From Chloroflexota bacterium (GTDB taxonomy: Bacteria; Chloroflexota; Limnocylindria; QHBO01), in contig JAPSGM010000074.1 of the NCBI GenBank assembly GCA_031177555.1, forward strand, positions 1-8,138: 8,138 nt of DNA, given 5' to 3'. Below are positions 1 through 5,395 of this stretch, one piece after another (the first letter of the stretch is position 1; each line of letters begins with the position of its first letter). The notes under the pieces are model-generated. The model was not told the origin of the DNA and did not search any database. It was given only the letters and a program-made list of their open reading frames with translations. The translations under genes and the position numbers were made by a program.

Positions 1-7
1 CGGCGGC

Positions 8-1282
8 ATGCCGCCGTCGCCACAACAGTCGTTCAGCATCGCCACCCATCGGCTCGGGAACGGGCTGCGGGTGGTGATGGCGCCCAGCCACCGGGTGCCG
101 GTGGTGTCGCTCAGCCTGTGGTACGCCGTGGCCAGCGCGCACGAGCGCGAGGGCCGGAGCGGCTTTGCCCATCTGTTCGAGCACGTGATGTTCCAGGGCT
201 CGGCGAACGTGGGGAAGGCGGAGCACTTCAGCCTGGTCCAGGCCGCCGGTGGCCGGACGAACGCCTACACCGGCGTCGACGCCACGGTCTACCAGGACAC
301 GCTGCCCAGCCACGAGCTGGAGCTGGCGCTCTGGCTGGAGGCCGATCGCATGGCCACCCTCGGCCAGGCGCTGACCCGCGAGAAGCTGGACAACCAGCGC
401 GACGTGGTGAAGAACGAGCGCCGCAAGCGGGTCGACAACGTCCCGTATGGCACGTGGGAGGAGCGCAGCTTCGCGCTGGCATTCCCGCCGACCCACCCCT
501 ACCACCGTTCCTCGTGGGGCTCCATGGAGGACCTGTCGGCCGCCTCGCTGGAGGACGTCCAGGCCTTCTTTGCCACCTACTACGTGCCCAACAACGCCAC
601 CCTGACGCTGGTGGGCGACTTCGAGCCGGATGCCGCCCTGGCGCTGCTGGACCGCCACTTCGGGCGAATACCCCGCGCACCGGATCCTCCCGGGCCCGAA
701 GGAGACGCCGCCACGGTGGCCCACGCCCTGGACCGCGACGAGGTGCGGGGCGACGTCCCGCTGCCGCGGCTCTATCTGGCTTGCCATGTGCCGCCGCTGG
801 GGGACGCGGGCTTCGACGTGGCCGACTTCCTCGTCGACCTTCTGGTCACCGGTCGTGCCTCGCGCCTGCAGGCGCGGCTGGTGCGTGAGTTGCGCGTCGC
901 CCAGGCGGTCGACGCGTGGACGATGCCGCTCATCGCCGGCGCCTCCCTCCTCCTGGTCGAGGCCACCGGCCGGCCGGAGGTCCCTCCCGCCGACCTGGAG
1001 ACCGCCCTCGACGCGGAGCTGGACCACCTGGCGGCCGAGCCGCCGTCCGACGCGGAGGTGGATCGGGTACGGCTCCAGCGGGCCACGCGGCGCGAGAAGG
1101 GGAACGAGAAGGTAGAGGAGCGCGCGGACCGGATCGGCATGTACGCCAGCCTGCTGAACGACCCGGAGCGCTTCCTCGGGGAGCACCGGCGCGACCTGTC
1201 CATAGGCTCCGAGGACGTCCGTGCCTGCGCCCGGGCCTCGCTGGCGGGGGCGAACCGTAAGTACTTGTGGTACCTGCCCTGA
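8..1282 (+). CDS. M16 family zinc metallopeptidase (insulinase/processing-peptidase-like)
   Basis: Predicted zinc endopeptidase of 424 aa, the size of one M16B subunit (N- and C-terminal M16 halves). Seen: the inverted zinc motif HLFEH at residues 55-59 (H55 and H59 as ligands, E58 as general base), the conserved NAYTG at 85-89, and the downstream motif VVKNERR with E137 as third zinc ligand. The usual HxxEH-x(about 76)-E spacing is therefore kept (77 residues here). The second half carries the family segment GRASRLQARLVRE at about 282-294. This looks like a catalytic subunit, not the inactive partner. There is no signal peptide or membrane segment, so it is cytoplasmic if the start is right. 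The ATG lies only 7 nt into the window and its frame is open to the edge, so the start and ribosome-binding site cannot be verified. M16B genes often occur in tandem pairs, and a partner could lie just upstream. It converges on the S8 peptidase gene. Confidence 0.93.
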   Translation: MPPSPQQSFSIATHRLGNGLRVVMAPSHRVPVVSLSLWYAVASAHEREGRSGFAHLFEHVMFQGSANVGKAEHFSLVQAAGGRTNAYTGVDATVYQDTLPSHELELALWLEADRMATLGQALTREKLDNQRDVVKNERRKRVDNVPYGTWEERSFALAFPPTHPYHRSSWGSMEDLSAASLEDVQAFFATYYVPNNATLTLVGDFEPDAALALLDRHFGRIPRAPDPPGPEGDAATVAHALDRDEVRGDVPLPRLYLACHVPPLGDAGFDVADFLVDLLVTGRASRLQARLVRELRVAQAVDAWTMPLIAGASLLLVEATGRPEVPPADLETALDAELDHLAAEPPSDAEVDRVRLQRATRREKGNEKVEERADRIGMYASLLNDPERFLGEHRRDLSIGSEDVRACARASLAGANRKYLWYLP

Positions 1283-1299
1283 CCTCGGCCGCGGTCAGG
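1278..1299. terminator. Shared bidirectional hairpin containing both convergent stop codons
   Basis: A 7-bp perfect stem, CCTGACC / GGTCAGG, encloses an 8-nt loop that itself contains CGGCCG. The TGA of the M16 gene (1280-1282) and the TGA of the minus-strand S8 gene (1295-1297) sit symmetrically in the two arms. No T-tract follows on either side, so this is a candidate symmetric terminator or 3'-end stabiliser rather than a textbook intrinsic terminator. Confidence 0.5.
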
Positions 1300-2119
1300 C
1301 CGGCCGCTCGTTGTCGGCGATGGCCGCCAGGACAGCCTTCATCTCGAAGGGCGTCAGGCCGGGATGCTTCGACAGGATCAGCGCCACCAGCGCGGTGATG
1401 TGCGGCGCGGCGAACGAGTTGCCGGTGCCCACCGTCTGGCCGCCGCCGCGCCAGGCCACCGGGACGTCCATGCCCCACGCGCCGAACTCGACCGGCGGGT
1501 TGGGGTTGTAGTAGAAGCGCCACGGGTCCGGCTCGGAGTGGGCAGCCACGCTGAAGACGGAGCTGAACAGCGACGGATAGCTGGGACCCACCACGTTGTT
1601 CACGGCGCTGACCAGCATCACCCGCTTGAAGTACGCCTGGTCGGCCAGATCGTAGAAAACCGGCATCATCGCCTCGCTCTTGCTCGACAGGCTCAGGTTG
1701 GCGACGTTCACCGGCCGCTCGATCATGTGGTCCAGGCCGACCGCGAAGGCGGCACCTTTGCCCTTCAGGTCCGAGCCGAGCACGCGGACCGAGACGATCT
1801 CGACCTCCGGCGCCATGCCCACGACGATCCCGGCACAGGCCGTCCCGTGGCCGAACAGGTCCGTTCCATCGTCCGGGACGAGCTCCGGCTCGCCGTCGCG
1901 CAGCTCCACCGCCACGCTCTCGATCAACCGCCCGCGCAAGGCCGGGTGGTCCGCCTCGACCCCGGAGTCGACGATGCCCACCGTCACGCCCGCGCCGGTC
2001 GCGCCGCCCCAGGCCCACTCGCGATCGATCTCTCCGAGCGCGGGCAGCCGCGCCAGCCGCTCGCGTGACGGGTCGTTGAAGGGCTCGGACCAGGCCGGAA
2101 GCTCGTCGGGCGCGGGCAG
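1295..2119 (-). CDS. Subtilisin-like S8 serine peptidase, likely CTG start
   Basis: Predicted intracellular subtilase of 274 aa, about the size of a bare subtilisin catalytic domain, with no signal peptide and no evident propeptide. Seen, numbered from the CTG start: Asp motif GIVDSGV with D51; His motif FGHGTACAG with H91; oxyanion-hole segment VSAVNN with N175, where the usual Gly before this Asn is Asn; Ser motif GNSFAAPH with S235, preceded by Asn rather than the common Thr. The triad is complete. The first ATG/GTG/TTG in frame is the GTG at 1987, only six residues before the catalytic Asp. Starting there would remove the conserved leading segment EWAWGGATGAG. The frame stays open upstream, and a CTG at 2119-2117 lies 7 nt after GAGGAG, so that start is preferred. 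Alternatives are fusion to the upstream GAF protein by a -1 frameshift, or an assembly indel. It lies directly downstream of the GAF gene and is probably coupled to it. Confidence 0.88.
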   Translation of the reverse strand: MPAPDELPAWSEPFNDPSRERLARLPALGEIDREWAWGGATGAGVTVGIVDSGVEADHPALRGRLIESVAVELRDGEPELVPDDGTDLFGHGTACAGIVVGMAPEVEIVSVRVLGSDLKGKGAAFAVGLDHMIERPVNVANLSLSSKSEAMMPVFYDLADQAYFKRVMLVSAVNNVVGPSYPSLFSSVFSVAAHSEPDPWRFYYNPNPPVEFGAWGMDVPVAWRGGGQTVGTGNSFAAPHITALVALILSKHPGLTPFEMKAVLAAIADNERPA

Positions 2120-2126
2120 CTGGCGT

Positions 2127-2132
2127 CTCCTC
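2127..2132 (-). promoter_or_regulatory. Shine-Dalgarno GAGGAG overlapping the GAF stop codon
   Basis: Reading the minus strand, the TGA stop of the GAF gene (2133-2131) runs straight into TGAGGAG. The GAGGAG (2132-2127) is followed by a 7-nt spacer and then CTG at 2119-2117. Strength and spacing are both ideal, and the overlap with the stop suggests termination-reinitiation coupling. This site is the main reason for choosing the CTG start of the S8 peptidase. Another CTG overlaps the GAF stop itself (2134-2132, as CTGA), but it has no Shine-Dalgarno upstream. Confidence 0.6.
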
Positions 2133-2931
2133 AGCGGCGGCCGAATCGGCCCCGATGCGACTGGTGCGTGGCGACCACGCCCAGCATGTCGCCGACGAGG
2201 TCCAGCTCCTCCTCGCCGAGGTCGCGAAGGCGGCTGACCTGGTCGACCAAGGCCCAGAATGGCGTGGCGGCATCGGCGTCGAGGCCGTTTGTGGCGGTGC
2301 TGACGAGGGCACGCACCTGGTCGTCAGTCATGTCGGGCACCAGCTCGCGCATGGCCGAGGCCAGAAGGAGCGGCAGGTCGTGCTGGACGCGCGTGCCGGA
2401 GATGGCCGCGCCCGCCTGGGCCGCGAAGGTGGCGAGCAGCTCCATGTCGCGGACCGAGAACGTCTCGCCCGAGTGCTTGTCCAGGGCCTGCAGCACGCCG
2501 ACGACCTGCTCGTCGGTGACCAGCGGGACCGCGGCCACCGACCGCGGCACGTAGCCCGTCCGCTCCGCGACCTGCCGATCGAAGCGCGGGTCCGAGGCGA
2601 TATCCGACAGCGCCACCGATTCACCGGTGGAGAAGACGTAGCCCACGATGCCTTCGGTGGGAGCCACCGACATGCCGACCACGTCGGACCCCTGCTCGCC
2701 GCCGGCGACGCGGAACTCCAGGCGATCCGGGTCGCGTTCGAACAGCGCGATGGACGCGGCCTCGGCCCCGAACAGGCTCGCCGTGGCGTCGACGATCAGC
2801 TGGAGCAGGCGCTCCTCGGCGTGCACCTGGAAGCGGCCGGCGGCGGCCGCGCGACGGGCAACCTCCTGCAGCGCGAGCAGGCCGGTGCGGAGGTCGTCGG
2901 ACGCGGCGGCAGTATCGTCGAGCGGCGGCAT
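2131..2931 (-). CDS. GAF-domain sensory protein
   Basis: A 266-aa soluble protein. An N-terminal helix (about residues 12-45) leads into one GAF domain (about 40-178). GAF hallmarks seen are EGIVGYVFSTGESVALSDI at 93-111, the strand pair SVAAVPLVTDEQVVGVLQA at 131-149, and the closing helix FSVRDMELLATFAAQAGAAI. GAF domains bind small ligands (cyclic nucleotides, haem, tetrapyrroles or other) or sense redox state; nothing here identifies the ligand. The C-terminal tail (about 180-266) is predicted helical, with no kinase, GGDEF, HTH or phosphatase output domain. Output, if any, must be through a partner, and the obvious candidate is the S8 peptidase encoded immediately downstream. The ATG at 2931 has no strong Shine-Dalgarno. 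The gene is divergent from the ferritin-like gene. Confidence 0.88.
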   Translation of the reverse strand: MPPLDDTAAASDDLRTGLLALQEVARRAAAAGRFQVHAEERLLQLIVDATASLFGAEAASIALFERDPDRLEFRVAGGEQGSDVVGMSVAPTEGIVGYVFSTGESVALSDIASDPRFDRQVAERTGYVPRSVAAVPLVTDEQVVGVLQALDKHSGETFSVRDMELLATFAAQAGAAISGTRVQHDLPLLLASAMRELVPDMTDDQVRALVSTATNGLDADAATPFWALVDQVSRLRDLGEEELDLVGDMLGVVATHQSHRGRFGRR

Positions 2932-3000
2932 CGAGCCCGATTGTCCACGGCGGGGGGCATGGCGCGCAAGGTTGGATCGCTACCGGGGTGGTGTCGCGCT

Positions 3001-3022
3001 TGAGGTGCGCCTGAGGTGCGCC
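3001..3022. repeat. Perfect 11-bp tandem repeat upstream of the GAF gene
   Basis: TGAGGTGCGCC occurs twice head to tail (3001-3011 and 3012-3022), starting about 70 bp upstream of the GAF start codon. An 11-bp period is about one helical turn, so a protein bound to both units would sit on one face of the DNA. It could be an operator or a chance slippage product. Confidence 0.5.
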
Positions 3023-3270
3023 CGACGGGCCGGCGCGGGATGGCGCCCGGCACGCGCATCGACGCGCGTTTTCCTGTGGAGCATGGATTCACGAAGAAGG
3101 CCGCGATTTCGGCCCGCTGGGATCGCGGTTTTGCGCTGGCGAGCACATCGGCGGCAACAAGCGAGGCTCAGGCCCACGAACATGCTTCAGGCGAAAATGG
3201 CGGCGGCCCCTCCGGCGAGGCCGGTCTCTCGGGCTAGACTGGCCTGAGAGTCAGGTTCTCTGCGACCTGC

Positions 3271-3314
3271 GGCGCCGGATCAGCGACGAGGTGTGGCGCC
3301 GGATGCGTGACGAT
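3271..3314. repeat. Imperfect direct repeat, 24-bp period
   Basis: GGCGCCGGAT followed by ten further bases (3271-3290) recurs at 3295-3314 with 16 of 20 positions identical, separated by GTGT. Each unit opens with the palindrome GGCGCC. It could be paired binding sites upstream of the ferritin-like gene or the trace of a small coding duplication; the sequence alone does not decide. Confidence 0.4.
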
Positions 3315-3325
3315 GAGCCGGCTCA
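3314..3325. promoter_or_regulatory. Perfect 12-bp palindrome, candidate operator
   Basis: TGAGCCGGCTCA is fully self-complementary and lies 40 bp upstream of the AGGAG Shine-Dalgarno of the ferritin-like gene. Its size and symmetry fit a homodimeric repressor site, or a hairpin in the 5' untranslated region. It is immediately followed by AGCCAACCC (3330-3338), one base off the AGCCAGCCC core of the dispersed repeat elements. No regulator can be named. Confidence 0.35.
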
Positions 3326-3376
3326 GGTGAGCCAACCCGCCGGCCTGGTGGCCGCGGCCTGACATAGGAGCACCGT

Positions 3377-4720
3377 ATGGCCGAGCCACTCCAACCGATT
3401 GATCCCGAGGGGCCGCTCGCCCACGTCATGGAGGTCCGCGGCGAAGCCGTGGAGAGCCACGGCCGCATGGTCATCGCCCATCGCGAGGCGCTGATCTACA
3501 CCCTGGGCAAGGCGGCCGAGCTCGAGCACCTGGTCATGTGCCAGTATGTCTACGCCGCCTTCTCGCTCAAGGAGTCGGAGAAGGAGGGCCTCAGCCCCGA
3601 CGCCACCGCCGCGGTGAAGCGCTGGCGCCGTGACCTGCTGGAGATCGCGGAGCAGGAGATGCTGCACCTGGCGCTGGTGCAGAACCTGCTCGCCGCGGTG
3701 GGAGCCGCACCGCGACTGGCGCGACCGAACGTGCCGCTGCCCCCGCGCGCCTATCCGGCCGGCGTGCAGATCGCGCTCCTGCCCTTCGGCGAGCCAGCGC
3801 TTCGCCACTTCGCCTACCTGGAGCGCCCCGACGGCATGGACATGCAGGACATCGAGGGGTTCTCGGCCCTGGAGAAGGCCGCGGAGCTGCCGCATGCCGA
3901 GGAGGACGAGATTGGGCCGCACATGCAGGACTTCGACACCATCGGCAACCTGTACCGGTCCATCGAGGACGGGCTGGGCGAGCTGGCGGGGAGGATAGGG
4001 GAGCCAGGCCTGTTCATCGGGCCCGAACGGGCGCAGGCGACCGCCGAGCACTTCCGCTGGGAGGAGCTGGTGCCGGTGACGGACCTGGCCTCGGCGCACA
4101 CGGCCATCGACACCATCGTGGAGCAGGGCGAGGGCGCCCGCGGAGATTGGCACGACGCGCACTTCGGCCGACTGATCCGGATCCTGGACGAGTACCTCGC
4201 CATGCGCGAGGCGGACCCGTCATTCGATCCCACGCGGCCGGTGCTGCTGGCGCACGTCCGTGCACCCGCCAGCGGCCAGGAGGTGACGCTCATCACCGAC
4301 CACTTCAGCGCCCGCGTGGCTGACCTGCTCAACGCCGTGTACGAGGTGCTGCTCCAGATGCTGTCGCGGTACTTCACGAACAGCGGCGAGACGCCACAGC
4401 AGCTGTCCACCCTGGCCGATGTCGCCGTCGGCCTCATGTACGCCGCCGTCAAGCCGCTGGGATCGCTGGTGACCCGGATGCCGATCGGCCCGGAGCAGCC
4501 AGGGCGCACGGTGGGCCCGGCCTTCGAGCTGTTCTACGACGTGGACTACCTGCTGCCGCACCGCGAGGCGGCCTGGACGATCATGGAGGAGCGGCTGCGA
4601 GAGATCGCCGATTTGGCGACCCGCTGCCGCGACGCCTGCCCGCCCCTCTTCCTGCCGCCGTTGGCCCGAGTAACCGATGCGCTGCGTGCCCAGGCGGACC
4701 GCCTGGCGGAGGCCGGATGA
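3377..4720 (+). CDS. Ferritin-like protein of the VioB / iminophenyl-pyruvate dimer synthase type
   Basis: A 447-aa soluble protein with an N-terminal ferritin-like helical domain resembling the one shared by VioB, RebD and StaD, which couple oxidised tryptophan-derived imines during bisindole biosynthesis. Seen: helix YTLGKAAELEHLVMCQYVYA (41-60) with E50/H51; helix IAEQEMLHLALVQN with E94-x-x-H97; then, after a long insertion, VEQGEGARGDWHDAHFGRL with E249, E252 and H262. Together these could supply a two-helix-pair metal site. The C-terminal third is largely helical, without a recognisable second catalytic domain; VioB and RebD themselves are about 1000 aa, so this is a short stand-alone form. 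The start ATG is well supported by AGGAG 6 nt upstream. No amino-acid oxidase or other pigment gene is adjacent, so a role in pigment synthesis is not indicated; an oxidative or metal-dependent role is inferred. Family call is fairly sure, reaction unknown. Confidence 0.85.
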   Translation: MAEPLQPIDPEGPLAHVMEVRGEAVESHGRMVIAHREALIYTLGKAAELEHLVMCQYVYAAFSLKESEKEGLSPDATAAVKRWRRDLLEIAEQEMLHLALVQNLLAAVGAAPRLARPNVPLPPRAYPAGVQIALLPFGEPALRHFAYLERPDGMDMQDIEGFSALEKAAELPHAEEDEIGPHMQDFDTIGNLYRSIEDGLGELAGRIGEPGLFIGPERAQATAEHFRWEELVPVTDLASAHTAIDTIVEQGEGARGDWHDAHFGRLIRILDEYLAMREADPSFDPTRPVLLAHVRAPASGQEVTLITDHFSARVADLLNAVYEVLLQMLSRYFTNSGETPQQLSTLADVAVGLMYAAVKPLGSLVTRMPIGPEQPGRTVGPAFELFYDVDYLLPHREAAWTIMEERLREIADLATRCRDACPPLFLPPLARVTDALRAQADRLAEAG

Positions 4721-4729
4721 CAGGCCGAG

Positions 4730-4766
4730 TGCAGGACCTGCATGGCCCGCGTGGCCTGCGTGGCGC
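4730..4766. repeat. Small palindrome followed by three 9-bp tandem units
   Basis: Just past the ferritin-like stop, TGCAGG-A-CCTGCA (4730-4742) is a 13-bp palindrome. It overlaps three degenerate 9-bp units: GCATGGCCC, GCGTGGCCT and GCGTGGCGC (from about 4740 to 4766). The palindrome could form part of the 3' end of the upstream transcript. No T-run is present. Confidence 0.4.
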
Positions 4767-4773
4767 GTCGGAC

Positions 4774-4914
4774 TTAGCCAGCCCGCGGCTGAGCGGACCA
4801 CGGAGCCGGTCGAATCGACCGCTCCATCGCGCGTTCAGCCAGCCCACGGCTCAGTTGACCGGTGAGCGCTCTTCTCGGCGGCCTGCTCGGTCGCATCAGC
4901 CGCCGGGTGGCTAA
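4774..4914. repeat. Dispersed REP/MITE-like element, complete copy A (141 bp)
   Basis: The element opens with TTAGCCAGCCCGCG and closes with CGCCGGGTGGCTAA. The outer 7 bp (TTAGCCA / TGGCTAA) are perfect inverted repeats, and the next bases are also largely complementary. The first 32 bases match copy B (from 7997) at 29 positions. The core AGCCAGCCC occurs at 4776-4784 and again at 4837-4845, 61 bp apart, each followed by a GGCT that lets it fold. Between them, GGAGC/GCTCC and GGTCG/CGACC form a 10-bp stem with one bulged C (4802-4825). No protein is encoded and no target-site duplication is obvious. It sits between two convergent genes, a typical location for REP-like elements. Confidence 0.7.
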
Positions 4915-4954
4915 CCCTCCAGAGCCGAGACCCTGCCCGTGGAGCGGCCGCGCG

Positions 4955-5308
4955 TTACGAACCGAGCCCGAGCAGCGCCTGCACCGCCGCCTCGTTGCCG
5001 GGCCCGGCACTGATCCGTAGCTCGCGCATCGGACCGTCGACCGCAATGGCGAACGAGTAGAACGCGCAGCACTCGGACTCGCGCGAGACGAGGTCGGCGA
5101 TGGGCCCGATCGGCACCGCCGCGTCGAAGGCGAGGCGCATGCCACCAGGGATCCGATCGGCCGCGGTGGCCCGGTCGCGCAACGTGCGCCATTCGGCCAG
5201 ACGCTCGCGCATGTCGGCCGCGCTCAGCGAGCAGGAGGCACCGATGAGCCGGTTGCCGGCCATAGGCAGGTCGGAAATCGGTTCGGCTGCGTCCACGTCG
5301 ACGACCAT
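4955..5308 (-). CDS. Small Cys-Cys protein, uncharacterised
   Basis: A 117-aa soluble protein. It resembles from memory a family of small uncharacterised bacterial proteins with the pattern Cys ... ERxxEWRxL ... PGGxRLxF ... ExxCCxFxxFxL. Seen here: C26 in GASCSLSA, RERLAEWRTLRD at 34-45, IPGGMRLAFD at 53-62, and SECCAFYSFAI with C80/C81. The three cysteines suggest metal (for example mercury or zinc) or thiol chemistry, but this is inference. The ATG at 5308 has AAGGAG only 1 nt upstream, which is too close for an ordinary start. An in-frame GTG at 5296 would put the same site 13 nt away, and the ATG at residue 16 has none, so the start is uncertain by up to 15 residues. It is divergently transcribed from the alpha/beta hydrolase gene and may share a control region with it. 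Confidence 0.75.
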   Translation of the reverse strand: MVVDVDAAEPISDLPMAGNRLIGASCSLSAADMRERLAEWRTLRDRATAADRIPGGMRLAFDAAVPIGPIADLVSRESECCAFYSFAIAVDGPMRELRISAGPGNEAAVQALLGLGS

Positions 5309-5371
5309 ACTCCTTGGAGCGCCTCCAAGCGCAGGCGGCGGAATCAGCGTGGCGTCCAGTCAGCACCGGAC

Positions 5372-5395
5372 ATGAGCGCATACTCCGGCACGTGA
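5372..5395 (+). other. Possible leader mini-ORF overlapping the hydrolase start
   Basis: ATG at 5372 opens a seven-codon frame (MSAYSGT) whose TGA (5393-5395) overlaps the GTG start of the hydrolase (5392-5394) as GTGA, the arrangement used for translational coupling. No Shine-Dalgarno precedes the ATG. GTGA overlaps are easy to obtain by chance in GC-rich DNA, so this is only suggestive. Confidence 0.2.

Larger units (their letters stand above)
2932..3376. other. Divergent intergenic region between the GAF and ferritin-like genes
   Basis: This 445-bp gap has no confidently coding gene. Visible contents are an 11-bp tandem repeat (3001-3022), a short hairpin CCTGA-GAG-TCAGG (3243-3255), an imperfect 24-bp-period direct repeat (3271-3314), a 12-bp perfect palindrome (3314-3325), a hairpin CGGCC-TGGT-GGCCG (3341-3354), and the Shine-Dalgarno AGGAG at 3366-3370. 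A weak -10-like TAGACT (3235-3240) has no convincing -35 partner. A plus-strand frame ending at TGA 3360-3362, just before the Shine-Dalgarno, reads plausibly as RISDEVWRRMRDDEPAQ near its end. It lacks a good start (GTG 3291 or ATG 3303 at best), so it is not called as a gene. The middle (about 3060-3200) is slightly less GC-rich than the flanks. Confidence 0.6.

Noticed and set aside
1295..1987. S8 peptidase started at GTG 1987
   Set aside because: It would cut off the conserved segment before the catalytic Asp, and the upstream frame is open and protein-like.
930..2312. Long minus-strand open frame (460 codons) across the M16, S8 and GAF genes
   Set aside because: It is the out-of-frame shadow of real genes: Arg/Gly/Ala/Pro-rich with no domain, and it overlaps M16, S8 and GAF coding whose motifs are clear.
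2155..3003. Plus-strand 282-codon frame opposite the GAF gene
   Set aside because: It is antisense to a clear GAF domain, His/Arg/Gly-rich, with no recognisable motif; a typical GC-rich antisense shadow.
2980..3237. Small ORFs on both strands in the divergent intergenic region (67 and 73 codons)
   Set aside because: Arg/Ala/Gly-rich, no ribosome-binding site, no family resemblance; expected by chance in GC-rich DNA.
3323..4162. Minus-strand 279-codon frame opposite the ferritin-like gene
   Set aside because: It is antisense to a gene with a good ribosome-binding site and family motifs; low-complexity composition.
4740..4766. Short tandem units considered as a CRISPR or VNTR
   Set aside because: There are only three degenerate 9-bp units with no spacers, far too short for a CRISPR array.
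5314..5391. TTG start for the alpha/beta hydrolase, 26 codons upstream
   Set aside because: The added residues do not look like the family, no Shine-Dalgarno supports it, and it would begin almost on top of the divergent gene's start.
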